A stretch of 64,000 nucleotides of DNA from Myrmaecium sp. VS I D KN 1 (taxonomy: Eukaryota; Ascomycota; Dothideomycetes; Valsariales; Valsariaceae): positions 416,812-480,811 of the forward strand of contig JADQAV010000038.1 in the NCBI GenBank assembly GCA_019775845.1, in the 5' to 3' direction. Each line of letters opens with the position of its first letter. Positions within the stretch are counted from its first letter, which is position 1. The notes beneath the pieces were generated by a model that was not told where the DNA came from, did not search any database, and saw only the letters and a program-made list of their open reading frames with translations. Shown piece by piece: positions 46,289 through 58,173 of the stretch. Position numbers and translations under genes: made by a program.

Positions 46289-49200
46289 TTACAGGTACCG
46301 CTTCTCGCGGACCTCCTCGTAGCACTGGACGCGGTCGCCCTCGCGGAAGCCCTCCCAGCCGTCGAAGCCGAGGCCGCACTCGGTGCCCTTGCGCATCTCG
46401 GCCACCTCCTTCTTCTGGCTCTTGAGGGAGGAGATGGTGCCTGTGTGGGGAAACAAAAGTCAGTTTTTTTGAAGCGGAAAAGAAGTAGGGGTTGGAGAAC
46501 GAGGAAGTGAAAGTGGAGGAAGGGAAAAAAGGGGAAACACATACCATCATAGACAACCTCCTCCTCCGGACTGCCCTGCGGGCCACGGAAGACCTTGACC
46601 CGAGCGTTACGGGCCAGGGTCCCGTTCCGAACCTTGCAGCCAGCGACCATAAGCTTGCCCTTGCCCTTGAGGGTGATGGCGAAGAGCTGAGCGACGTCGG
46701 CCTCGCCGACGACCTTCTGGCTGAGCAAGGGGGGCAGGCGCTCCTCGAGCACGGCCTTGACCTCGTCCGCGAGCCGGTAGATGACGTTCTGCTCCACGAT
46801 CCGGACGCCTTTTTCCTTGGCCAGCGACCGGATGTGCGGCTCGGCGCGGGTGTTGAAGGCGATGACGTGCCCGCCCGCCGCCGCCGCGTGCTCCACGTCG
46901 AACTCCGATACGGGACCCACCCCCGCCCGCAGCACCCGCGCCGCGATCTCGTTGTTCCCGATGGCGAGGACGGAGTGCTCGACCGCTTCCGCCGAGCCGG
47001 ACACGTCCGCCTTGATGACGAAGGCGACGGTCTGGGTGGTGGGCGAAGCGGTCCCCTCGGCATCCTCCTCCGCTGCGTCCGCCGTCGCGGCGGCGTCGGC
47101 GTCCTCGCTCGTCGCGGCCGACGGTTCGGCTTGAGGGGCGTTCTGGCCGGGAGAGGGCTGGTGCTGGGCTCGCCATCGCGCTTGGCGCTCGGCGCGCTCC
47201 TTCCGTTCCTTTTCCCGCTGCACAGCCCGCTTCTCCGCCTCCTCGCGGCGGTACTTCTCGATCGCCTCCATGTCCTTGCTCATCCGCCGCCGTTCCACCT
47301 GCTCCTCACGGTACTCCACCACCTCCGTCGCGCGCTGCTCATCCTCCGCCTGGAGCACTTCGTCCCCGGCGACGGGGCTGTCCCGCCATCCCTCCACCTC
47401 CACCGGCATGCCCGGTCCCACCGCGTCGACCACGACACCGGCCTCGTTCCGCAGCGTCCGCACCTTGGCCCACGTCGTCCCGGCCACCAGCACGTCGCCC
47501 GGCCGCAGCGTACCCCTCCGCACCAGCACCGTCGCCACCTTCCCGCTCTTCTTCAGCTTGCTCTCCAAGATCCACCCCTCCGCATTTCCCTGCGGATCCG
47601 CCCGGTGGTCCAGGATCTCACTCAGCGTGGTAATGGCCTCCTCCAGGTCGGGCATCCCTTCGCCCGTCTTGCCGCTCACGCAGACGACCTGGGTGTCGCC
47701 GCCGAAGTCCTCGACCTCGACGCCGTGCCGGGCGAGGTCCTGCTTGACCTGGTCCGGCGCCGCCTCCGGCTTGTCGATCTTGTTGATGGCGACGATGAGC
47801 GGCACGCCCGCGTTCTGCGCGTGCCTGATCGCCTCGAGCGTCTGCGGCTTGACCGAGTCGTCCGCGGCGACGACGAGGACGACGATGTCGGTCACGTTGG
47901 CGCCGCGCTGGCGCATGGCCAGGAAGGCGGCGTGGCCGGGCGTGTCGAGGAAGGTGATGGTCTTGCCGCTGGAGAGCGGGACGCTGAAGGCGCCGATGTG
48001 CTGCGTGATCCCGCCGAACTCGGTCGCGGCGACGGAGGACTGGCGGAGGAAGTCGAGGATGGTGGTCTTGCCGTGGTCGACGTGGCCCATGATGGTGACG
48101 ACCGGCGGCCGGGGAGGAAGCGACGAGGGATCCTCGGGCGGCGGCGCGGGGAAGAGGTCCAGCTCTTCGGCGGAGACATCCGCGATGGGCTCGAAGTTGT
48201 ATTCCATGGCGATGAGGGAGGCGTTTTCGTAGTTGAGGACCGCGTCCGCTTGGATGTCTTCGTAGCCCAGCTCCTGCATCTTAGCGACGAAGTTGTCGTA
48301 GCGGACGTTCAAGGCGGTGGCGAGGTTGGCAACGCTGACGTAGTCCGGTAGGGAAATTGGAGTCGGCGCCGCGGCCTTGCGGCTCTTTCTGCTTTCTTCC
48401 GCCAGGCCTTCGTCCTCCAACTCTTCTTCTTCATCGCGCCGAGATCTTCGCTGCTTCTTCAGGGCCTTCTTTTGCTTCTTGCTCATCTTCTTGTCCTCGC
48501 GCTCCTCCTCCTCGGCTTCCAAAGCGAGCATGCGTTCCAAGCGGGCCTGACGCAACCGCTCTTCGCGGGTGAGGGGTTTGGTCGGAGCGGGTTGCTGACC
48601 GATGTCCAGGTCGTCTCCCGGGCGGTCCTCCTCCTCCGCTTCTTTGATAGGCTCTACAGCTTGCTTTTCCTGACCTTGGGGATCACGTCTCTGAGGGCGA
48701 GGCTGCTCGTCCCAGAATGAACGATCGCGTGTGCCCCAATCTTGCCTCGGTCGGATGTCATTCCTCGGCCGGAGCTCTTGCCTGTCCAATCTGTTCCGCA
48801 TCTGTCCCCAGCCGTCTTGCCTCCCCAGATCTTTCCTTAGTTGCCCCCAGTCGTTGCCTGGCCCACGGCTGCCTTGTCCGCTATTGTCTTGTTGTTGGCC
48901 GCCGAATGGCGGTCGGTCCCTCGGAGGCTGCCGCTCTAAGGCACTAAACTGACCGTCGTCGAGCCTGGAACGACTGTTCAATGGAACATATCGTGATCGA
49001 CCGGGCTCAGATGCTTGCTGCCGCTCCCGTGCCTCCGGCCGCTCCCCTGCTTTCTGTTGCCCCGCTTCTCGCTGTCGCTCAGACGTACGACGGCTGGGGT
49101 TCTCCTGGGATCTGAGGAAGGACAAAATATCATCCTGAGACATCTTCCGATCCGACGCTGACGCTGGGGCGGCCGCGTCCTGACGGTGAGAATTGTTCTG

Positions 49201-49879
49201 CTCACTCCCCCTGTCCCTCCGTCTCAATTGAGTCCAGTTGGAGGTTATCGCAGGATCATAATTATCGCGAGGCGGACCACCCGGGCCAGAGCTCGGGGTC
49301 AGGCGTACGATTCCACTGCGGCGGGGACGTATTACTTGGTCTCCACCGAGACTGGACTGGCCTGTCATGCGGTTCGTCGGTTGGTCTGGCGACCTAAAAG
49401 ATGCCGAGTCACTGCCTCTCTGTTGGAACGGCCTCGCACTCCCCTCAGTCTCCGCGGGCCTCGTGCTCCTTGCACCCCCTATACTCCATCGATCCGAACT
49501 TGGTGTTCCAACCGGCACTGTTCGCACGACCGGCTGAGGCGCCGGAGCCAGGCGTGCTCGCATCGCTTCCCTCTCCCGCTCCTGCAGGGCGCGAGCGGAA
49601 GAGCCGCCTCTGCTGCCGAAAGCCGTGCCCCAGCCATCGTCCTTCTGCTGTCCGGGATCCTGGTTCAGACTGGCGGAAGCGCTGAGAACTCGTCGCTGGG
49701 TCGTCGCCGGGACTGGGGCGGCCGCCGTAAACGCTTGCGCAGAGAGTCGACATGCGCAGAGAGCGCAGACGTTCGGGCTTGAGGAAGCCTGGGAGAGGAA
49801 GAGGAAGGGTTAGGACGGGTAGGAAGACAAGATCTGGGGCGCGAAAGTCACTCACCGCGATCAATCTCTGACTTCTCAT
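46289..49879 (-). CDS. IFM1: Mitochondrial translation initiation factor IF-2
   Basis: Three exons: 49879-49856 (eight codons), 49788-46545, 46440-46289; 1139 aa. The tiny first exon joins to give [20 protein letters not shown], a mitochondrial presequence-like start; the 67-nt intron has GTGAGT and CTCCCAG. Residues to about 480 are Arg/Gln/Pro-rich and low complexity. The GTPase core follows: P-loop [10 protein letters not shown]3 DTPGH, G4 NKID. After domain II lies a long Glu/Lys/Arg-rich insert and an Ala/Glu-rich linker, then domain III ([20 protein letters not shown]) and the C-terminal fMet-tRNA-binding barrel. The last exon completes it ([28 protein letters not shown]). Places initiator fMet-tRNA on the mitoribosome. 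The 5' neighbour is divergent. Confidence 0.95.
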
Positions 49880-50351
49880 GGCTAGCACAGCTCGGTCGTT
49901 CAGGTTGGTGGATGAATGTTGCAGAGGCGCTGCTGGCGAATGGGCTGGGGACGATTGCACTAAAAGTAATCGGCTGGACCGAGCGTTCTCGGGGGTTTCG
50001 AGAAATTCCGCGTTGAAGCCCCAGGCTGCAAGATCTCTGTATGCCTGAATGCCTGAGAGACTTCCGGACATCACGACCTCAGGCATCTCCATTAGCTGCT
50101 TGCTTACTACGCTTGCATCTCCCGCACCAGAAGTGCAATGTGAACGTCTTGAACATCGAGAGTTACTTCGTTCTCTCTCTCCTCTACCAATTCTCTCTAC
50201 AATATTCACTTTCCAACCTCAAGCCTGCACTCTGCACCTCCATATTCGCCGAGAACAGACAACGGCAGACAATAGCAACACCGCCTCATCACCACCAACA
50301 CCGTCAAGACATGAATCCCACTCCCCTTCCACCTCCACCACCATCACCACG
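49880..50351. other. Divergent promoter between mtIF2 and F-box-like gene
   Basis: About 470 bp between start codons. The half next to the F-box-like gene is C/A-rich with CACCAC triplets. No other signal is clear. Confidence 0.5.
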
Positions 50352-51185
50352 ATGCGTCCCGGCCTCCTCCAGCTCCCCGCCGAGATCCGCCTGCAGATCT
50401 ACGGGCACATCGCCCACGACGAGCGGACGACCGGCCGCCTGATGAACCCAGACGACCTCCCCGTCCTCACCCTCTCCCGGCACGACATCTACACCGCCGC
50501 GCACCGCTTCTTCCTCCTGCGCGGCCGGCTCTCCACCTTCGCCGCCCTCGTACGCACCTGCCGACTGCTCTACAACGAGACCATCCCCTTCCTCTACGAG
50601 TCCAGCACCTTCAACCTGCAATGCGTGCGGCACGCGGGTAAGCGGCAGCTGCAGATGCACGAGCGCTGGAAGCTGCTCGTCCGCTTCCTCGGTCGGCTGT
50701 CCGAGTTCGCCCGGGCGCACGTGCGGGCCGTCCGGCTGCCGCTGCTGCGCTTCCCCGCCGAGCAGGGCGCCTTCATCCGCACCTGCCGCACCGTCGCCGG
50801 CTTGCTGCCGCACCTGCGTCGGGTCGAGTTCGAGGTCGAGTTGACGCCTAAGGCCCGCTCGGTGCCCCCTTTGCACGCCATCACCCTTGGTCCCAGCCTC
50901 CTCTTCCTCCCCGCGGAGATTCAGGTCGTGTTTACGAGCCCGAGCGAGTCGCCCTTTGAGCGCTTCTTTGACTACCGCCATGTGTACGAACGCCAGGCGC
51001 GGGGCCTGCTGGCGCCGCATCTGCAGAAACATGCCCAGCGCGAGGCCCGAGCGGCGCGGAATAGGCAGCGTGGTTGTGAGGATGAGGACGAGGTGGTGGA
51101 GAGCTCGTTGAGCTGTCGCAGCGCGCTGTTCGCGCTCGATGAAGACGGCTCCGGTCCAGACTTCCCGACGCCTCCAGGGCCTTGA
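50352..51185 (+). CDS. F-box-like protein (fungal family, function unknown)
   Basis: Single exon, 277 aa from the ATG at 50352. The frame is open to 50049, but the upstream part is low complexity. The N-terminus LLQLPAEIRLQIYGHI is the F-box-like helix common in fungal proteins, followed by LVRTCRLLYNETIPFLYESSTFNL, the typical second block of this large family (often labelled DUF7730 or F-box-like). The rest is helical, then becomes charged (RQARGLLAPHLQKHAQREAR) and ends in an acidic tail. Such proteins may be substrate adaptors of SCF ubiquitin ligases, but many have no demonstrated Skp1 binding. The codon third positions are very GC-rich. Confidence 0.8.
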   Translation: MRPGLLQLPAEIRLQIYGHIAHDERTTGRLMNPDDLPVLTLSRHDIYTAAHRFFLLRGRLSTFAALVRTCRLLYNETIPFLYESSTFNLQCVRHAGKRQLQMHERWKLLVRFLGRLSEFARAHVRAVRLPLLRFPAEQGAFIRTCRTVAGLLPHLRRVEFEVELTPKARSVPPLHAITLGPSLLFLPAEIQVVFTSPSESPFERFFDYRHVYERQARGLLAPHLQKHAQREARAARNRQRGCEDEDEVVESSLSCRSALFALDEDGSGPDFPTPPGP

Positions 51186-51832
51186 AGCGCACCACGAAAT
51201 TGCGCCTGCGCGCATCTTTAACACCTGGGACCACCACTCGAGGCAAATCTCCCGCACAAGCGCCGCCTCAAAAGCGTCTGATAAATCCAGCGCGAAGCGA
51301 TTATCGCCCGGACGCATTTTCTTTTGAAACTGCCGCAGCTCTTCCCAAGTCATGCTTGCCTGTTGTGTACGCGAGGTCGGTTGTGAAGGGGATGGGCACA
51401 GTTGTCTGGGCATAGTACCTCCCTCCTGCACAAGAGTTTCACGATGCCAGCACCAGACGAAACATCCCATCTGAGATCTTCCATCGGACCATAAGTAGGG
51501 TCTACAGGTGGGCCGGTAACATTGTCCACACCTACATTGTGAAGGGTCACGAGGGGCCTGGAACACCAAAACTCTTACCGTCGAACATTTGTGTACGATG
51601 GTGTGGTATGAAGCGGAAAGCTGGGGAAGGGGCTGCCTGGAAAGGGGACCTACTCTTCGTACATAAAAGAAGACGGCACTACTTTCATACGCTGGTCCTT
51701 CCATACGTCTGTAGTAGCCATCCTGACCCTCTCATTGCCACCCATCCTCCCTTCCACTACCCCTCCTTCCCAACCAATACTCCCCAACCCATGCCGTTCT
51801 CCATCCCATTCCCTCCACTGCCAACCACCACC
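51186..51832. other. Tail-to-tail intergenic region
   Basis: Between the F-box-like stop (+) and the SDR stop (-). No coding signal. A C/T-rich stretch near 51690-51830 lies in the SDR 3' region. Confidence 0.55.
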
Positions 51833-53003
51833 TCACCAAGCACAGTGGCCTCCGTCCACGCGCAGATCGGCCGCGGTCATGAAGGAGCTTGCCTCGCCAA
51901 GCAAGAACAAAATCGGGCCGCGGTACTCGGACACATCGCTGAGGCGGCCGAGCATGTTCGCCCGACCAAGACGATCCTCGTTCCCCGGCCGCTCCAGATG
52001 CGCCCGGCTGATGGGCGTCAGGATGTAACCGGGACTCACGCTATTGACGCGAATGGCCGCGGGCGCGCCGCGCGGGCCATGCGTCGCGCCCCACTCCGCG
52101 GCCAGGCTGCGCGTCAGCTGGAGGACTGCCGCCTTGGACGCGTTGTACGCTGCGGTCGGCAGGCCGGCGTGGGCGACGTGCCCGCTCATGCTGGCCACCA
52201 GGACCGCCGAGCCGGCCACGTTGCGGCTGTGGCAGTAGCGGGCGAAGGCCTGCGCGGGCACCAGCGCCCCGACCACGTTCACGTCGACGATGCGGCGGAA
52301 GGCCGGGAGCGGGTAGGCCTGCGCGGCCGCCTCGCCCGAGATGCCCGCGCACGCGACGAGCCCGCGGATCGGGGCGCCGGGGGCGTTTGCGGCGGCGGCG
52401 GCGAAGGCGAGCGCGACCGCCGTCTCGGAGGTCACGTCGCAGCGGAAGTACTCGAGGTATTTATTGTGCGTGGCCGCGAGCGCGAGGACGTGGTCTTTTT
52501 ATGATGGTTGGGAGTTCTCGCGTCCCGTCACCGGAACCCCCCGTGACGGGAGGCGATGGATGACAGAAGGGTTAGTGGAGGGAGTTGCGGCGTTTGGATT
52601 TTCGGGGCTTGCTTGCTTCCTCCCTTTCTCGACAACGCTTCCCGCGCGTGTCGGGTGTGCAGGGGGGGCTTTGGAAAAAGGAAAGTATAGTGATCACCTA
52701 CGCCATTCCTCACGCAGCGGGTTCTCCGGGGCCTCCGGGTTCTCGAGCAAGTCGAGCAGGGCCACATGGCCGCCGCTCTCGATCACGGCGCCGGCGACGG
52801 CGAGCCCGACCGCGCCTGCTCCGCCGGTGACTTTGGGCGCGTAAGGGAAATAGTAAGAATGTCAATCAGCTTCCCGAGCTCTTTCTCTCACTGAATAGAC
52901 CTTGGGCGCCGGAAAGGCAGCGGAAGCACTCACTGACGATGGTGCGTCCGTCCAACCGGAAGAGGTCCGACGTTTCGACGTGGTAGCCGGGTCCGAAGGG
53001 CAT
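51833..53003 (-). CDS. Short-chain dehydrogenase/reductase, arabinitol/sorbose reductase type
   Basis: Three exons: 53003-52934, 52830-52702, 52494-51833; 286 aa. Introns are 103 and 207 nt. Join 1 gives TIVITGGAGAVGLAVAGAVI, the NAD(P) Rossmann motif, in which Ala replaces the usual third glycine neighbour. Join 2 (donor GTAGGT) gives EEWHHVLALAATH. Further hallmarks: CDVTS; ACAGISG (NNAG-like position); VLVASMSGHVAHAG with the catalytic Ser; YNASK with the catalytic Tyr and Lys; and IRVNSVSPGYILTPIS. The ending FMTAADLRVDGGHCAW is typical of polyol/sugar SDRs such as D-arabinitol 2-dehydrogenase and Sou1-like sorbose reductases. Substrate not determinable. Confidence 0.9.
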
Positions 53004-53646
53004 TGTGAATGTGACGAGATGATTTAGAAGGCCGATGGGAAGTAAAAGAGGAGATTTGGAGGAGAGAAGGGAAAGGAAAGGAAGCAATCAAAGTGCCTCC
53101 CGGATCGCGAGATCGATCGATGCTCAATCGACGTCCATGGGCCCGTGTCGGCTGACGTTGAGGGGGAACGCGGGGTGATGGTGGGGGCAGTGGAGGTGGG
53201 GTCGACAAGGCTGAGAGGCGTGGTCACATCGCCGAGGTCAAGCCGAAGCAGCCCGACATCAGTCCCCCACCTACAATGTTAAGAATAGATATGTTATATG
53301 CTCCTATTCATGTCTTGGGGTTTGAGAAGGTATCGAACGCCCCGAATGCAAGCCATACATCTCCCCCCTTCTCTTTTCCGTGACCTCGCCCGACGATATG
53401 TACATCCCCCGTGCCCTTGAGCAGTGCCTGAAACACGCCCACCCAAGAAACGCCGACAAACATATGTTGCGTCCCCTCTGATAGAAACACTACATGCTGT
53501 ATGCCATGCATGCGTTTGCAACCCCAGAGCATCCGGATGCAAACTTTTTGTTCTTTCCCCGCCAACGTCCAGCGAAAAAAAGGCACGAACGATACCAAGT
53601 ACCACTACATAGGCGCGAACCTTCCAATGCGTCCGATGCACGCAAC
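53004..53646. other. Region between SDR start and TAF1 stop
   Basis: Both neighbours are on the minus strand. Contains the SDR promoter and TAF1 3' UTR. A 165-codon minus-strand open frame here has no recognised motif and is judged chance. Confidence 0.5.
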
Positions 53647-56600
53647 CTACTGCGGCGACCCCGCCGGCGGTGGTCCCATCGTTCCAGGCGTCGCAGCAAC
53701 CGACGGGGACCCAATCCCCCCTGTGGCCCCAAATGCCGAATCGTCGAAGCCTGAGGACGGCTGGTTCATAGTCCCGTTCAGCATCGGACACAGTTTCTTA
53801 TTCGTCTTGATGTGGCCAACCAGACCGCAGTTGGCGCAGCGTCGCTGCGTCCCCGCCGCCCCTCTCGCTGCCGAGTTGGGCGTCTCCGCACCACCGGGCA
53901 TGGGCGTGGCAGGCGTCGAATCGCCCTTGAAGATGCCCTTGGCTTTCTCCCGCACGTGGCGACGCTCCTTGTTGCGCTCGAGGCGGGCGAGCTCGTCCAA
54001 AAGCATTTTCTGGCGGATCGCATCCGCTTCCGCGTCGCCGGTCGGCTTGAGGTCGGTGAGGCTGGTCCTTGAAGCGGGTTAGCATTATACATATCTTGAC
54101 GGTTGGGGCAGGTTTCCACATACGTCATCTTCTGAAGCTCGATCGCCCTCCGTCGGCGAACGTATTCGCGAATCACCTGAGGGTTGGTGACGACCTCCGA
54201 TTGCTCGTCCGGCCGGCCGTACGGATTGGTTCGGCGACGGGTGATCTTCAACACTTTACCTTTCTGGCTCGTGCTGCTGAACTTGCTGAACTGACTCGCG
54301 CTCTCGTCGTCCCGGTGACCGAAAGCAGCCGGAGTGCCAAATTCTGATCGAGGCGTCCGGCCACGGTTGAAAGGATTTTCGTTCTCTTCCGCGTTGTCGA
54401 CGTCCATTTCGACGTCGGAATGCTCGACTGTTGCTGACAAACTCCGCGCTTGAGCCTCCCAGATGCGCTTGATCGCTTCGTCGTAGGCCTTCTGCTGGCG
54501 GGCAACATTATAGCTATGTCCGCCCAACTCTTTCAGACGCTTCGCATCAAGCCTGTCCTCGATACTCTCCCCAACTGGTTTGAAACCACCCTTCATGGAT
54601 GTCTTGATGAAACTGAAGGCTTCACCACGACCAGAGGGGTCTCCTTCGCCATGAAGCTGCAACATTGCCTTGCGTTCACACGCATGGATGAAGTTCTTCG
54701 TAGTGTGCCAGGGTGCCAACTGCTGCTCCAAGCTGCCGCCCTCCTCTTCGTTTTCGTCTTCTTCCAAGTCCTTATTATAACCCGCATCCTGAAGGTGCTG
54801 GCTACCCACTTGCATCGAGTCCAGCAAGCAGATGTCCTCCGGCGCGATCCAGTTACGCATGCCTTCCTCGTCGGGGATGACTTCGCCCTGCTTCGGCATC
54901 CAAGACCCATTCTCCTTGTCATACGCCATGAACTCGCGCATTTTCCCGCGGTTCTGCGCAATGTCGCTCCCGGGAAGATGCTGTCGAATCATCTCATTGC
55001 TGAGCAACGGCGGCAGAGGCTTGCGCGCCTGCTCCTCTCGTCGTTTGTTCTTGCGCCAGATGCGATACGCGATCATGCGTAGACGCTTCTTGGACGCGTC
55101 CGTAACTTTACGCGAATGCGTTCCAGGTACTTCTTGGGAGGGAAACTCTTGTCCAACCACCATGATATTATCGATGTTTTTCAGGTACCAAGACTGCCCA
55201 TGAATGCCCGTTACGCTTCTGCAAACAAGGAAGTCGGTAGGCTTCGGCTTATGCCGGAAGACTGGTGCCCTATACATCGCATTGTGGAGGGTTGGTGTGA
55301 TTTCCCCAGGCTCCACATTGCCAAAGATGGAAAAGGGGCTTTTATCTTGTGGCAGAAGCACCTGCGTCTCTCCAAGATCGAGCTTCGGCCGATTCGTGTC
55401 CTCGTCGTCCTTGCGCCGGTAGTAGTTGACCAGTCGACTACCCATCGCAAGGTTGGAGAGCATGATGGGATACTCTTCTGAATACTCAAGCAACAGCGTA
55501 GGCGCATTGTCTCCCAAGGTCAAGTCCTTGGCCTCAGCAAACAGCGCCTGCGGCGATTTGCCTTTCCGGTCCTCTTTCTTGACTTTCTTCATCCTACTGA
55601 AATGCACGCGCTCATTTGCCTTGAACAACATCTGAGGCCGATGGAAGGACCTGGATTCGCGCGGCTCCAGCTTAACTTTGTAGAAGGGATACTGCAGCTT
55701 CAAAGCAGGCAAGCCATGTTCCACAGATATAGTGCCCAGCGTGCTCCGGACCTTGTGCTGGTGATTCTCCTTCAAAGCGTCATAAGCTTCATCGTTGGAG
55801 ATGTTGAATCTGCGAGCCAAGGATTTCGTGAGACTTCCACTGACGTCCCGACTGAAGTCGGAAGCAGCCATGCGTTTCCTCTTCTCTCCAGTACTAGGCT
55901 GTTGGATATCAAGCAGCAGTTGAGGATCGTTAAGGTTGAGGATGATTTTGCGAGCCAGTTTGGACGTCATCTGTTCAGGGTCGTCGAAAGATGGTAGCTC
56001 CTCGTGATATACCGGAAGCTGACCGGTGGACAATGCGTCATCAATGCGTCGTCTCTTGCTGTGCTGTCTCGCCTCGTCATCGGAAAGCGATGAAGGACTA
56101 GGTATTTCCCAGCTCTCACAGATGATGTTAAGATCATTCCAAGACACGCCACCCACTGGCTCTTCTTCATGGTCCAACATCTCAAGCTCCATGCCGTCAT
56201 CGCTGCTGGCCTCACCCTGCTCGGTTTCTTTGATAAAGATAAGACCCCTTCCCTCATTCTCGGCTTGTCGCGCCGTTCTGGTCGCTGTGCCGGGGAGCTT
56301 AAAGGCCTTCTCTTGATCTGGCAATAGGTCAAGGTTGACCTTGGTGGGGTGGACTGGCTTTGGAGGTTTCAAGGGCTTCTTGCCGATGTAGAAGGCACGC
56401 TTAGGAGGCAGCAGTCTCGGGAAATTGGGCGGTTTGTGAGGCTCGAATTCATGCCATATCTGCTCGAACAGCTCGTCATCGTTCGCTGGCGGCGCTGGTA
56501 CGTCTGGCTGAACTGTTTTACTATCCAACTGCCGCCGGGCCTGTGCAAACAGTGCCCGCTGCTCCAACCATTCATCGTCCTCGTCATCCTCGTCTTCCGC

Positions 56601-57107
56601 TTCCTCGTCTTCCGACGGAGCATCCTCTATGTGCGCCTCTGTCGATGGTATAGCCACTTCATCCGTCTGTGTCGGCTGAGGAGTAGATCCGGGCAGCATC
56701 AACCGTCCTGTGCTCGGCAAGCTGATCGGTTGGCTCTTGTCGATAGCTTCGCTACTCTCCTCCGCAGTCGGCCCCGTAGGTGATGACGGCTGATCGCCGA
56801 AGAGGTCGTCGAAAGCATCTTCATCCGCCTGGCCCTCTTGCGCTTCGCCAAATATGCCATCCAGCTCGTCATCTCCCTGATCTGCAGCTGCGTTTCGAGC
56901 CGAGCTCGTCTCTGCCTCTTCTTCGTCTGCTATGTCATCATCCCCGATATCCTCAAAATCCTCCGCATCGTTCGCCTTCTCTCCAACTTCCAAGTCGCGG
57001 TTCAAGAAGTCTAGTCCAGACTGTGTCGGGTCGCCCGAGAGGAGGGAGTTGATGAGCGCGTCGTCATTCTCGGCTTGCACGTCTTCCGGCGCCACAGCGT
57101 GCGGCAT
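53647..57107 (-). CDS. TAF1: TFIID subunit TAF1
   Basis: Two exons, 57107-54124 and 54067-53647, with a 56-nt intron (GTATGT, TTCAAG); 1134 aa. The N-terminus (DDALINSLLSGDPTQSGLDF) resembles the TBP-binding TAND region, followed by long acidic runs. The DUF3591 core occupies about residues 330-800: VSWNDLNIICESWEIPS, RRFNISNDEAYDALKENH, GTISVEHGLPALKLQYPFYK, SPFSIFGNVEPGE, FLVCRSV and the winged-helix part IRQHLPGSDIAQNRGKMREF. A zinc knuckle near the C-terminus reads CANCGLVGHIKTNKKLCP. No bromodomain is present, as in yeast Taf1. The protein scaffolds TFIID with Taf7 and contacts promoter DNA. Confidence 0.95.
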
Positions 57108-58173
57108 GTTGGGTCGGTCTGATGGAAATCACCAATATGCGCTAGAGCGAGTGCTGAAAAGGACAGGCGCAGGCAGGATGTCGCTCGCGATAGCGTTCAA
57201 GAATGGGAAGCGCTCGCGCCTGGCGGCGTGGTCATTCAGGCTGCATCCGTATGCGGTTCGAGAACGATCGCGTGTGGTGAGGGACGGCCGGAAACCTCTG
57301 ACACCTTAGAGTCACCTGCAGCTGTACGGTGAATTTCTACACTCTGTGTACGAGGCGCGCCACAGCAGAGATCGGCGAAGATTGGTTGTTAAGGTAAGCT
57401 TTCGAGACCTGCGGCGGAGTTGTAGCTGACAATGTTTCCCCGACCTCCGCTGACAGGTCTTGGCAAGGCCCTCAGGCCTCAAAATGCGGAGAGATGAAGT
57501 GGCCCCTGCTGATAGACAGCGGCTTTTGCAATCCGTCATAGCACTCTTCAAGCGGGTCAAGTATGTTTCTAAATCTTTACAACTGTGTGTTCAGGATTTC
57601 TATAAAGCAGGATATATGACAAATATGGCGCTTTGCGACTCAAGAAATCCAACAAGAACAAACCATTGCGCTCCCAAACAGGACGTGTACGACCAAAACG
57701 ATGCTATGGACTAGGTTCCATGCGTTCAAATCTTACCTAATTCATCCATTCACCAGGGCCTCTAGATGAGAATTGACGAGCAATCAAATGAGGTATACAA
57801 TCTAGCAGAAGGCGCAATCCAGTCTCCCAGATGATTAATGCTTCCTTGCCAAAAGTAGACAACTGCTACCGTTGACGTGTTGCGTTCTCAAAGCAGTTTG
57901 TCCACCTTCGATGGTTCGAAGTGGGTTCCTGGCTGTGAGCAGTCGACACGATCCACAGTGGTGGATAGCCTTTGCGCCGCCTGTCTTCAGGGGGCTCGAG
58001 TCCCGGTTCGCGTTGCTACCGGAGTTAAGCTGCGAAGGCGAGCCACCAGATGCAGGGCACTTCGTCGAATTGCAACTTCAGCAATGGCAACTGCGGACGG
58101 CGCCGGACATGCTGACTGCGGAGGCGTGCTTTGGCTCAATGAGCTTCCCGCTCTCTTTCCAGGTATGACTCGT
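57108..58173. other. Region between TAF1 start and zinc-finger gene stop
   Basis: About 1.07 kb; both neighbours are on the minus strand. Contains the TAF1 promoter and the zinc-finger gene's 3' UTR. Short open frames on both strands (for example 57460-57714 and 57877-58242) lack recognisable domains. Confidence 0.5.

Noticed and set aside
46492-48351. A 619-codon open frame on the plus strand opposite mtIF2
   Set aside because: It mirrors the codons of a clear IF2 GTPase, is built of Arg/Leu/Asp/Gly-rich low-complexity sequence and has no family resemblance. It is a shadow of GC-rich coding.
50304-51704. A 466-codon minus-strand frame opposite the F-box-like gene
   Set aside because: The plus strand carries the recognisable F-box-like protein; the antisense frame is Gly/Glu/Arg-rich shadow sequence.
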